64,000 nt of DNA, from positions 1 through 64,000 of the forward strand of contig CAZDWZ010000012.1 in assembly GCA_964509425.1 (NCBI GenBank), read 5' to 3'. This document shows, in pieces, positions 41,731-49,115 of the stretch. The notes below the pieces were generated by a model. That model worked only from the letters and a program-made list of their open reading frames with translations. It ran no database searches and was not told where the DNA came from. This stretch comes from CAZDWZ01 sp964509425 (GTDB lineage Bacteria > Bdellovibrionota_C > UBA2361 > SZUA-149 > CAZDWZ01). The translations under genes and the position numbers were made by a program. Numbering within the stretch: the stretch's first letter is position 1; every line of letters begins with the position of its first letter.

Positions 41731-42858
41731 CTACTTGAGGTCGGCGAATTGGAACGACTTCCCCCGAATCTGTAAGAGCCGAAACGTAGCAAGAACATCG
41801 CCGTTTCGATCGAAGCTCACATCTCCGCTTGGTCCTTCACGCAGCTCGGAGCCAAAAAGCTTTTCTTTAACGCACTCGGAGTCGTGCGGCGGGCAGGACT
41901 GATCTGCCTTGGCAATTATTCGAAGCGCATCGTATGACCGAGCCGCGTAAATTTGCTCGACGGAAGGTTCTTCATTGTACATGCGTTTGAATCCGTCCAC
42001 GAACGACTTCACGTGAGCCGATGAGTTTTCGAGATAAACAGGGGTACTGCTCGCGACGAAGAGGCCCTCTGCACCGCCTCCAGCCAAATCAAAAAAGTTC
42101 TTCGCGCCGAGAATGGCGACTGAGGCAATCATCGGAACGTTTAGTCCGAGCTCTTTCGATTGTTTCAGGAACAGCGCACCTTCAATTGGGTAGACCCCGA
42201 GATAGATGATGCCCGGACTCTTGGATTTCATGCGAGCGATGATCGGCCGATAGTCGGTGCCGGAAGGTTCGAGCGTTTCCTCGAGCAAAACCGAACCTCC
42301 TGATTTTTCGAGCTGTGCAGCAAATGCCTTCGCCGTGCCGAGACCGTATTCGTTGTTGATTCGCACGACCGCGACTTGAAGAGTTTTGTTGAGTTTGACC
42401 GCCTGTTGAACCAGAAATTCTGCCTCAAGCTCGGCAGAGGGGAAGTTCCTGAAATTGAAGTCCTCGGGACTGCGGTAAGCGGGCGTTGAGGTCGCGACAC
42501 CCATTTGAATCACTTTGCTTTGATTTGCGAGCGGACTAAGGGCCATACCAACTCCCGAGCCGTATGTGATCACCGCGTCGAGTCGGCCATCTGCCTCGAG
42601 TTTTCTAAACGCTGAGATCGCGAGCTTCGGATCGCCCTGCGTGTCTTCGACGCGAAGGCGAATTTTTACTCCGGACTTTTCAAGCAAGTCCTTTGCAAGC
42701 TCCGCGCCCTGCAAAACCCAGCGACCTTGCTCCGCCGGTCCACCAGAAAGGGGAGTGAGTATGCCGACGGATAGGGTCCGCCCTTCTTCCGGGGAAGCGC
42801 TCGCCATCTCCACAACGAGGAGGAAAAAAAGGCAGTGAAAAAGCATACTTATTCGCAT
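41731..42858 (-). CDS. Periplasmic branched-chain amino-acid-type binding protein
   Basis: 375 residues from the ATG at 42858 (AAGAGG upstream). A signal peptide ends near MASA. The mature protein follows the Peripla_BP_6 (Leu/Ile/Val-binding) pattern: LSVGILTPLSGGPAEQGRWVLQGAELA, VEDTQGDPKLAISAFRKL, AVVRINNEYGLGTAKAFAAQLEKSGGSVLLEE. A permease and ATPase are absent from the neighbourhood, so it may serve a distant transporter or act as a sensor. The divergent TrmB regulator, 84 bases from this start, probably controls it. Confidence 0.9.
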   Translation of the reverse strand: MRISMLFHCLFFLLVVEMASASPEEGRTLSVGILTPLSGGPAEQGRWVLQGAELAKDLLEKSGVKIRLRVEDTQGDPKLAISAFRKLEADGRLDAVITYGSGVGMALSPLANQSKVIQMGVATSTPAYRSPEDFNFRNFPSAELEAEFLVQQAVKLNKTLQVAVVRINNEYGLGTAKAFAAQLEKSGGSVLLEETLEPSGTDYRPIIARMKSKSPGIIYLGVYPIEGALFLKQSKELGLNVPMIASVAILGAKNFFDLAGGGAEGLFVASSTPVYLENSSAHVKSFVDGFKRMYNEEPSVEQIYAARSYDALRIIAKADQSCPPHDSECVKEKLFGSELREGPSGDVSFDRNGDVLATFRLLQIRGKSFQFADLK

Positions 42859-42905
42859 GGTCGGCCTCTTGAGTGTTTCGATGCTTGTATTTAGGGCCAA
42901 AGCGG

Positions 42906-42937
42906 TTGACTATCAAATCTGTTCTCCATTTATGGAG
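42906..42937 (+). promoter_or_regulatory. Candidate promoter and operator of the third TrmB gene
   Basis: TTGACT (42906-42911), a 17-base spacer, then TTTATG (42929-42934) as a weak -10. The inverted repeat CTCCAT/ATGGAG (42924-42937) covers the -10 and the ribosome site. A regulator bound here could shut off its own gene and the divergent binding-protein gene. Confidence 0.45.
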
Positions 42938-42942
42938 TATTC

Positions 42943-43698
42943 ATGAAACCATCGCTCGATATCGAGCCTTTGAAAGAGTTCGGTCTCAGCCAGACTGAGA
43001 TCTCAGTGTTTCTCGCCATTCAGCGTCTCGGGAGCGCCAAAGCGGGTGAAATAATTCGGTCGACCGGCGTGCAGAATTCCGTCGTGCATCTCACCGTTTC
43101 CCGTCTCGTGAAGAGAGGAATCGTCTCGTATGTGAGGCTCGGAAAGGTGAAGGTCTATCAGGCGATTCCCCCTGCGCGACTTCTGGAACTTCAAGCGCAC
43201 CGAACGGAACGACTCCAGAAATTTGTTTCAGCGCTCGAGACTGAGTTGCCGCAACGAGATCTTCCCGAGGCCGAGATATACGAAGGGATTACAGGACTCA
43301 GAAATATGTGTTTCAAAATGATTGAAGATGCAGAGCCGGGAGACGAGTTTCTCTTCTTCGGCTTTGATAGTCCGAATCCGGAATACGTTCGCAAGGTCTA
43401 CGCTTTTTATCGTGAGTTTACCGATGTTCGACTTGAGAGGGGTTTGATTATTAAAGGTGTTGCTCGCGAATCGATGCGAGGTAATTACGACGTCAATCAC
43501 TGGCCACATCGGAACATTCGTTTCGTGAGCTTTCCAATTACTCAGAACATCAGCATCTGTCGCGACAAGGTGATTATAGTACCTTGGCTCCATGCCGAGT
43601 CCTCGTTTTTCATTCGATCCGAGTCGTTCGCGAGAAACCTTTCGGAATATTTCTATTCGCTTTGGAACGCAGCAGCGAATAATGTTTTGGATGGCTAA
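42943..43698 (+). CDS. TrmB family transcriptional regulator, copy 3
   Basis: A 251-residue protein with the TrmB winged helix (LKEFGLSQTEISVFLAIQRLGSAKAGEIIRSTGVQNSVVHLTVSRLVKRGIVSYVRLGK, quoted in part). A linker of Glu/Leu type and a C-terminal domain (EIYEGITGLRNMCFKMIEDAEPGDEFLFFGF) follow, the latter resembling the effector part of TrmB-like regulators. GGAG lies 5 bases before the ATG. Unlike the other two copies it has no partner gene; it sits divergently beside a periplasmic binding protein, its likely target. Confidence 0.87.
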   Translation: MKPSLDIEPLKEFGLSQTEISVFLAIQRLGSAKAGEIIRSTGVQNSVVHLTVSRLVKRGIVSYVRLGKVKVYQAIPPARLLELQAHRTERLQKFVSALETELPQRDLPEAEIYEGITGLRNMCFKMIEDAEPGDEFLFFGFDSPNPEYVRKVYAFYREFTDVRLERGLIIKGVARESMRGNYDVNHWPHRNIRFVSFPITQNISICRDKVIIVPWLHAESSFFIRSESFARNLSEYFYSLWNAAANNVLDG

Positions 43699-43708
43699 CG
43701 GGAAGGTT

Positions 43709-45127
43709 TCATCTCTTCGAGCAGAGTAACAGCTTTCGGGTGGGTCTGTCGGACTCAAAGGTTTCCACTTGGAAATGTTTATTGAGGGCCGATTGAACAT
43801 GCTCGAACGTGTAGCTCACGAGGGAAGCACGGCCGAGTCGACTGATATTCTCATCATCTTGAGCGACGAACTCAAATACGCAAGCGCGAGCAGTGAGTGT
43901 GCTCAGCAAAACCGCTATGTCAGCGAAAGAGCGACGCCCAGTGATGTGGAGGTGATGCATGAGTCCAAGCGCCAATACCACATCGCTCTTCGCGCGTTCG
44001 ATGAAAGATCTAAACTGCGTTCCCATAAACCCAAACGCGGGAGTGGGAGAAAGGATATCAATTATGAGCGGCAGTATCTTCATTCCAGCCGAATGAGCAT
44101 CGGAATAAACCTTCTCGACGCACGCTTCACTTGAATCGACCGCGATCACCGAAGCTCCACTTTTTGCCGCAATAATACTATACCGACCGGTGTTGCAACC
44201 GATGTCCAGTACCGAGGATGCGTTAAGCCGTTCGATGAGTTGATTGACTCGATTTGCTTTTTCGGTGCTTTCGACGGTCTCATCGACTTCCTGATAATAA
44301 TGCCTCCAGATTCCGGCGTCTGGGATAACGTCTAACTGCTCCACTTTGCCTTTAAGGCGCTGAACAAATTTGTTTCTCGTAAGCGGCGGGAGTTTCGATA
44401 GGTCCTGTGCAGCAACGCGCGATTGAAGTTGTTTCCTCAATCGAGCCGATCGCTGAATCTTTTGATCGGTCCACAAGGCCCCTCGCCAAACGAGGTTCTG
44501 AATTGGTCTCCGAAGCAGAGATTTCGCGGGAACAGATTCCAAGAGCCGCCTCTGATCTATTCCCGAAACTGGATCAAATAACATCGCTCGGGCGATACCT
44601 CCTCGTCGCATCGAGCAGAGATGCATGGGATTCAAGAAAAAATTGCAAAACTGCTGATAGGCGGGCCACAAGAGATGTTGATCGACCGGAACGATCGAAG
44701 TGAAATCAACATGAATTGGCTTTGTGAAAGAGAACAGAATGTTCCATGGATAGGCATCCTGGAGCATCAGATCGTGTTCAAGGAGTGCCAACTGGAGGTC
44801 GAGCGTGTGGATAGCGGCCGCCTTTAACATGGACGGGCACCACTCCACGCAGAAGCTGATCGGTTGCAACTCTTCGTGTGCCAGAACCAAAGAGCAATCC
44901 GCCTCAGGGATTGTGTAGCTCGTGATCCGAGATGCTACGAGCCCGAACTGGCGCGACAAGGTGTCTATCGCTCCGTTCTCGAAGAGTCTGCGATAACGTT
45001 CAGCAGACTGACTTTTGATCCCTCGGTAGAGGCCTCCCTCGAATCGGAAGAGAAATCCGTTCGGATCTACGTAAGACGAAGAATCTATTTCGAGCTCGTC
45101 CAGGTCAAGCGCTGTGATCTCGCTCAC
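43709..45127 (-). CDS. SAM-dependent methyltransferase with kinase-like N-terminal half
   Basis: A 472-residue protein. The C-terminal half is a class I methyltransferase: SSVLDIGCNTGRYSIIAAKSGASVIAVDSS (motif I about 306-316, acidic motif II end) and LALGLMHHLH. The N-terminal half has LMLQDAYPWNILFSFTKPIHVDF (about 120-142), reminiscent of the HxDxxxxN...D loop of aminoglycoside phosphotransferase-like kinases, with the catalytic Asp kept but the His replaced. Whether it binds nucleotide is unknown. The GTG start overlaps the upstream DoxX-like stop (GTGA), so it is the third gene of an operon headed by a binding protein. Confidence 0.82.
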   Translation of the reverse strand: MSEITALDLDELEIDSSSYVDPNGFLFRFEGGLYRGIKSQSAERYRRLFENGAIDTLSRQFGLVASRITSYTIPEADCSLVLAHEELQPISFCVEWCPSMLKAAAIHTLDLQLALLEHDLMLQDAYPWNILFSFTKPIHVDFTSIVPVDQHLLWPAYQQFCNFFLNPMHLCSMRRGGIARAMLFDPVSGIDQRRLLESVPAKSLLRRPIQNLVWRGALWTDQKIQRSARLRKQLQSRVAAQDLSKLPPLTRNKFVQRLKGKVEQLDVIPDAGIWRHYYQEVDETVESTEKANRVNQLIERLNASSVLDIGCNTGRYSIIAAKSGASVIAVDSSEACVEKVYSDAHSAGMKILPLIIDILSPTPAFGFMGTQFRSFIERAKSDVVLALGLMHHLHITGRRSFADIAVLLSTLTARACVFEFVAQDDENISRLGRASLVSYTFEHVQSALNKHFQVETFESDRPTRKLLLCSKR

Positions 45128-45489
45128 GGTATTCTACGTCTCACTGGAATAAGGTCTCGCAAACGTGGTTCGCGTAGGTACACTCCGAGCCAAACGACGA
45201 TGGGAATAATTATTTGTACTGTGATGTCGTCAGCGACTCTCAAGTGGGAAAGAATTGCGCCGCCCATGTAACCGGTGAGGAGGATTGCGCCGATCACCGA
45301 AGTCATGGGAATCAAATAGAGTCCGACACAGGTTGCTTCGAGGATGGCGAGCGGCATCAAGAGGTTGTTAGGAATTCCGAGTTTGAGCATGCCCTCGAGT
45401 GCCTGAGGACTGCCTTCAAGTTTTCCGAATGCGCTAAAAAGGAGCAAAGCGGAAACTAGTGCAGAAACGATTCGACCAACCCATCTCAT
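45124..45489 (-). CDS. DoxX-like small membrane protein
   Basis: A 121-residue protein with four membrane helices in the DoxX pattern: ALVSALLLFSAFGKLEGSPQALEGMLKLGIP, LLMPLAILEATCVGLYLIP, SVIGAILLTGYMGGAILSHLR, IIIPIVVWLGVYLR. DoxX proteins are linked to quinone or thiol redox systems, though most are uncharacterised. AGGAG lies 10 bases before the ATG. It lies 12 bases after the binding-protein gene and overlaps the methyltransferase start. Confidence 0.85.
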   Translation of the reverse strand: MRWVGRIVSALVSALLLFSAFGKLEGSPQALEGMLKLGIPNNLLMPLAILEATCVGLYLIPMTSVIGAILLTGYMGGAILSHLRVADDITVQIIIPIVVWLGVYLREPRLRDLIPVRRRIP

Positions 45490-45501
45490 ATGGTCAAGCT
45501 C

Positions 45502-46626
45502 CTAGAAATGTATTGTCTCGTCGACGGTTATTTTATTGTTCTCTACTCTGTAGACGCCGATAGGAAAACTAAAAGAGTAAACTCCCTTGGATGATCTCTT
45601 AACTGAGAATTTTCCTGACACACCGGTGCGAACGCCCTCGAAACGAAGGGCGTCGATGAGCGGAAGGTCTCGCAGATCGTTTCTCGTGTGTAGAGTGTCC
45701 TTAAGCAGAACGAGAAAATCATAAAACGCTGGAGTGTAATAGAATCCTGCGGAGAATCCGTACTTCTTCTCAAAACGAATTCGATAATCATCTACGTAGG
45801 CGGGAGCAACGACAAATACTCCGTTAATTACCTCTTCGAAGCCTTTATTATTCTCCGGCACGAGAAATTCTTCGACACCGAATAAAAACTGTTTCTTCTT
45901 CAAATCCTTCAGTGCCTTCAACAATCCGTGGTGCGACCCCGGTAGGAGGTAGACGCCCAGCGCATCGAGCTCTGCCGTCTTCAGCGCGGAGACTTCAGTT
46001 TTAAGATCGACCGTCGATGGTGGAATGTCAGAGAGGATAGCGACCTGCTCGGAAGCGGTCTTGTTGTCGACAACTCCATCGACAAACGTGTTCATGAACT
46101 GGTTCTGATTCTTTATTATTCCGATCTTGGCTTTCCCATGCTTTCGAAGCACTTGCCAAGTCGCTTTTCCCCATGCGTCCTTTTCGTTTCGAACAAGCGT
46201 GCAGAATTTTTTATCTTCGCAGTCTCGCTTTTCAGATTCGGTCGCAAAAAATGGAATTTTCTTGACTTCAGCGATCGGCGCAAGTGCGCTCAACATCGGA
46301 CCGCCGAAACTGAAAATCACATCGACGCGGTCGGAGGACACCAGCTTATTGAGCGCCGATACGGCTTGCCTGCTGTCATAAGCCGAGTCTTCGAAAACTA
46401 CATCAAACGCATTTTTGAGCTCAGGAATGTCTTCGGTGGCTAATTCATAAGTTCGGACGTAATCTTGTCCGAAGAACGCCAGTGGACCGGTGAGCGGAAC
46501 AATCACGCCGACTTTCAATTTCTTAATTACGTTCTCCGCGGAGGAAGCGGTCTGAACTAAGACGAAAGAAGGCAGCACGAAGATCAAAAAAAGTACTAAA
46601 AGCCGATCCGTTCTGGAATCTTTCAC
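45502..46626 (-). CDS. Periplasmic amino-acid-type binding protein, second copy
   Basis: A 374-residue Peripla_BP_6 family protein: a signal peptide ending near TASSAE, LKVGVIVPLTGPLAFFGQDYVRTYELA, VFEDSAYDSRQAVSALNKLVSSDRVDVIFSF, KIGIIKNQNQFMNTFVDGV. It is divergent in sequence from the copy at 41731-42858. The start is a GTG with GGGGG just upstream. It leads an operon with DoxX-like and methyltransferase genes rather than permease genes, so import is not certain; a sensory role is possible. Confidence 0.88.
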   Translation of the reverse strand: MKDSRTDRLLVLFLIFVLPSFVLVQTASSAENVIKKLKVGVIVPLTGPLAFFGQDYVRTYELATEDIPELKNAFDVVFEDSAYDSRQAVSALNKLVSSDRVDVIFSFGGPMLSALAPIAEVKKIPFFATESEKRDCEDKKFCTLVRNEKDAWGKATWQVLRKHGKAKIGIIKNQNQFMNTFVDGVVDNKTASEQVAILSDIPPSTVDLKTEVSALKTAELDALGVYLLPGSHHGLLKALKDLKKKQFLFGVEEFLVPENNKGFEEVINGVFVVAPAYVDDYRIRFEKKYGFSAGFYYTPAFYDFLVLLKDTLHTRNDLRDLPLIDALRFEGVRTGVSGKFSVKRSSKGVYSFSFPIGVYRVENNKITVDETIHF

Positions 46627-46793
46627 TCGTCCCCCTGGTCTTAAAATCAGAAACTTGCATACCGTTGTTTAAACTTCCAGCAGAAATTGCCTGTATCTGC
46701 GAATATCGCATGAATTCCACAGCCAATTTTCACCCGATTGTTGACGCGGCAGATCGAATTCATTCGACCAAGGAGTCGGCGCGAGCCTGAGAG

Positions 46794-46805
46794 TTCCTCG
46801 AGGAA
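46794..46805. promoter_or_regulatory. 12-bp palindrome TTCCTCGAGGAA
   Basis: A perfect 12-bp palindrome 23 bases before the mini-ORF of the trehalose/glycogen operon. The identical sequence occurs at 19554-19565 upstream of the GT2 gene. It could be a shared operator. Confidence 0.35.
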
Positions 46806-46828
46806 TGCTTGAACACAGGAGAGGCGGC

Positions 46829-46900
46829 ATGCACCGAAGGAAGTGGATGCAGGGCCGAATCGATAAGCATTTGTTTCGACGAGGTTTCAGGCCCCCATGA
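46829..46900 (+). CDS. 23-residue mini-ORF coupled to DUF2934
   Basis: A 23-codon frame (begins MHRRKWMQGR, ends FRRGFRPP) with ribosome site AGGAGAGG ending 4 bases before the ATG. Its TGA overlaps the DUF2934 ATG as ATGA, and that ATG has no good site of its own. The product is strongly basic. It may be a leader peptide that couples translation or a genuine small protein. Confidence 0.5.
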   Translation: MHRRKWMQGRIDKHLFRRGFRPP

Positions 46901-47223
46901 TCGATATCATGGATCGTCTTTATCAGTTGTGCGACTTTTTGAGTTACGATCAGCCAGAGCATTTTCTCAACGTGAGCACGAAGCTTATGATTCCAGACAG
47001 GCGAACTCCATCAGGTCAAACCGATCAGAAAACCGACACGACAGCCGGTGAAGAATTCATTGGCGAGCCCGAGGCGATTCAAGAGCAGATTCGTACTCGA
47101 GCGTACCAAATTTGGATCGAAGAAGATTGTCCCGAAGGACGTGCCGCGGACAATTGGGCACGGGCGGAAAGTGAGACTCTCGCGAATTCACGGCAACTGC
47201 GAGCTTTGCTTCGATCCAGATAG
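46897..47223 (+). CDS. DUF2934 protein
   Basis: A 108-residue cytoplasmic protein. The C-terminal part IRTRAYQIWIEEDCPEGRAADNWARAE is the DUF2934 motif, a short helical domain common in proteobacteria and often next to glycogen/trehalose genes. The N-terminal 50 residues are variable and polar. The start is supported by the ATGA overlap with the mini-ORF. The TreZ-type gene begins 7 bases after its stop, so they share an mRNA. Confidence 0.8.
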   Translation: MIDIMDRLYQLCDFLSYDQPEHFLNVSTKLMIPDRRTPSGQTDQKTDTTAGEEFIGEPEAIQEQIRTRAYQIWIEEDCPEGRAADNWARAESETLANSRQLRALLRSR

Positions 47224-47230
47224 TGGACTC

Positions 47231-49108
47231 ATGTCGGAAGCTCGATCACTGAAATCTCGTCAAATGGCAATCGGTGCTGAGGTCTGCGACGGCGGAGTTA
47301 GTTTTCGCGTCTGGGCCCCAAACGGTCGGAAAGTTTCCGTCGTCTTGGAGCCTTCGGGCTTTCGGTGTCCGCTGCGCCCGGAGACCGATGGTTATTTTTC
47401 CGAGTTCGTGCCGAACATCGAGAGCGGTCAACTTTACCGATTCTTTGTCGATGAACAAGGACCGTTCCCCGATCCTGCATCCCGTTTTCAGCCTTCTGGT
47501 CCTTTCGGTCCGTCGCAAGTCGTGGATGAAGCGCGGTTCAATTGGTCGGACGATGCGTGGACTGGGCTCAGGCCGGTGGGGCAAGTTTTCTACGAGATGC
47601 ATGTCGGGACATTCTCGAGCGAAGGCACATGGCGATCCGCGGCAGAAAGACTTCCGGAGCTCAAAGACGTTGGAATTACGACGATTGAGATTATGCCTGT
47701 GGGCGAATTCCCCGGTCGTTTCAATTGGGGATACGATGGTGTGAATCTCTTTGCCCCGTCCCGCAACTATGGCGAACCTGACGATTTTCGTTTCTTCGTG
47801 AACGAAGCTCACCGGTTGGGTATCGGTGTCATTCTCGATGTTGTTTACAACCACTTCGGACCATCCGGAAATTTCATCGGAAACTTCTCATCGTCTTACT
47901 TCTCGGAACGGTACGAAAACGAGTGGGGGAATGCCATTAATTTCGATGACGAGCATTCCCACGGGACAAGAGAATTTTTCTTGGAAAATGCGAAGTATTG
48001 GATTCGTGAATTCCATCTTGACGGCCTGCGCCTTGATGCTACACAGCAAATTTTTGATGCTTCTCCACTCCATATCTTGGATGAGATTGAGGTCGCGACC
48101 CGACGCGAGGCTCGCGGACGGGGAGTGCTTCTCATCTGTGAAAACGAATCGCAAGATACCAAGCTGGTTCGGAAGAGAGCCGAAGGCGGATATGAAATGG
48201 ATGGGCTGTGGAATGATGATTTCCACCATAGCGCCCTGGTTGCGCTGACTGGGCAAAACGAAGCGTACTTCAACGACTATCGGGGGACAGCGCAGGAATT
48301 TATCTCCTCTGCGAAGTGGGGGTATCTTTACCAAGGACAGTGGTACTCGTGGCAAGCCAAGAGGCGAGGAACGGCATGTATCGATCTACCGCCAAGCGTA
48401 TTTGTAAATTTCCTGGAGAATCATGATCAGGTGGCGAATTCGGCTCGGGGTGACCGTCTCTTCCAGCGAACCAGTCAGGGGAAACATCGGGCTATGACTG
48501 CCCTCTTATTGCTGCTTCCCTCAACTCCACTCTTGTTCCAGGGCCAAGAATTCGCCTCCAGCAAACCATTTCTCTATTTTGCCGATCATGAGCCTGAGCT
48601 TGCCAAGCACGTTAAAGAGGGGAGGATCAAATTTCTTTCCCAATTTCCAAGTCTTGCCGGAGAGGAAGCGGAAGCGATATTGCCCGACCCTGCTGAGGAA
48701 GCCACGTTTCTTCGTTGCAAACTAAGCGACGAGGAGAGGAGTCAAAATTTGGCTGCGATTTCGCTCCATCGAGATCTGCTCCGCCTGAGAAAGAATGACT
48801 CCATTTTTTCGGGTTGTGAGCGGTCTCACTTAGACGGAGAGGTTATTTCGGAACAGTGCTTTCTCATTCGCCTCTTCGGAGTCGACGGTGATGATCGCGT
48901 GCTTCTTGTAAACCTCGGACGTGAATTGCAAGTATCGCCCAGACCCTTTCCCTTACTCGTGCCACCGGCCGGCCGGGAGTGGAAACTGATTTGGTCGAGT
49001 CAGGAGTTTTCATACGGAGGCGTGGGGATGCCGGAGCTGGAATGGGACGGCATTTTCAAGATTCCAGGAGAAACAACGATAGTGCTCTCACCAGAGCTGC
49101 GGGTTTGA
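47231..49108 (+). CDS. treZ: Malto-oligosyltrehalose trehalohydrolase-type GH13 enzyme
   Basis: About 625 residues. It has an N-terminal beta-sandwich (VSFRVWAPNGRKVSVVLEP), then YEMHVGTFSSEGTWRSAAERLPEL and MPVGEFPGRFNWGYDGV typical of TreZ. The GH13 catalytic set is complete: DVVYNH (about 202), GLRLDA with the nucleophile Asp (about 268), ICENES with the acid Glu (about 303) and ENHDQ (about 400). TreZ releases trehalose from maltooligosyl-trehalose. TreY, which makes that substrate, is not in the window; the next gene debranches glycogen. I took the ATG at 47231; 47264 is also possible, and neither has a ribosome site. Confidence 0.9.
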   Translation: MSEARSLKSRQMAIGAEVCDGGVSFRVWAPNGRKVSVVLEPSGFRCPLRPETDGYFSEFVPNIESGQLYRFFVDEQGPFPDPASRFQPSGPFGPSQVVDEARFNWSDDAWTGLRPVGQVFYEMHVGTFSSEGTWRSAAERLPELKDVGITTIEIMPVGEFPGRFNWGYDGVNLFAPSRNYGEPDDFRFFVNEAHRLGIGVILDVVYNHFGPSGNFIGNFSSSYFSERYENEWGNAINFDDEHSHGTREFFLENAKYWIREFHLDGLRLDATQQIFDASPLHILDEIEVATRREARGRGVLLICENESQDTKLVRKRAEGGYEMDGLWNDDFHHSALVALTGQNEAYFNDYRGTAQEFISSAKWGYLYQGQWYSWQAKRRGTACIDLPPSVFVNFLENHDQVANSARGDRLFQRTSQGKHRAMTALLLLLPSTPLLFQGQEFASSKPFLYFADHEPELAKHVKEGRIKFLSQFPSLAGEEAEAILPDPAEEATFLRCKLSDEERSQNLAAISLHRDLLRLRKNDSIFSGCERSHLDGEVISEQCFLIRLFGVDGDDRVLLVNLGRELQVSPRPFPLLVPPAGREWKLIWSSQEFSYGGVGMPELEWDGIFKIPGETTIVLSPELRV

Positions 49109-49115
49109 GGTGTCT

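Noticed and set aside
46897..47230. Longer TreZ start (47048) inside DUF2934
   Set aside because: The extra N-terminus is out of frame with the DUF2934 motif and does not resemble TreZ; the ATG at 47231 right after DUF2934 is more likely.
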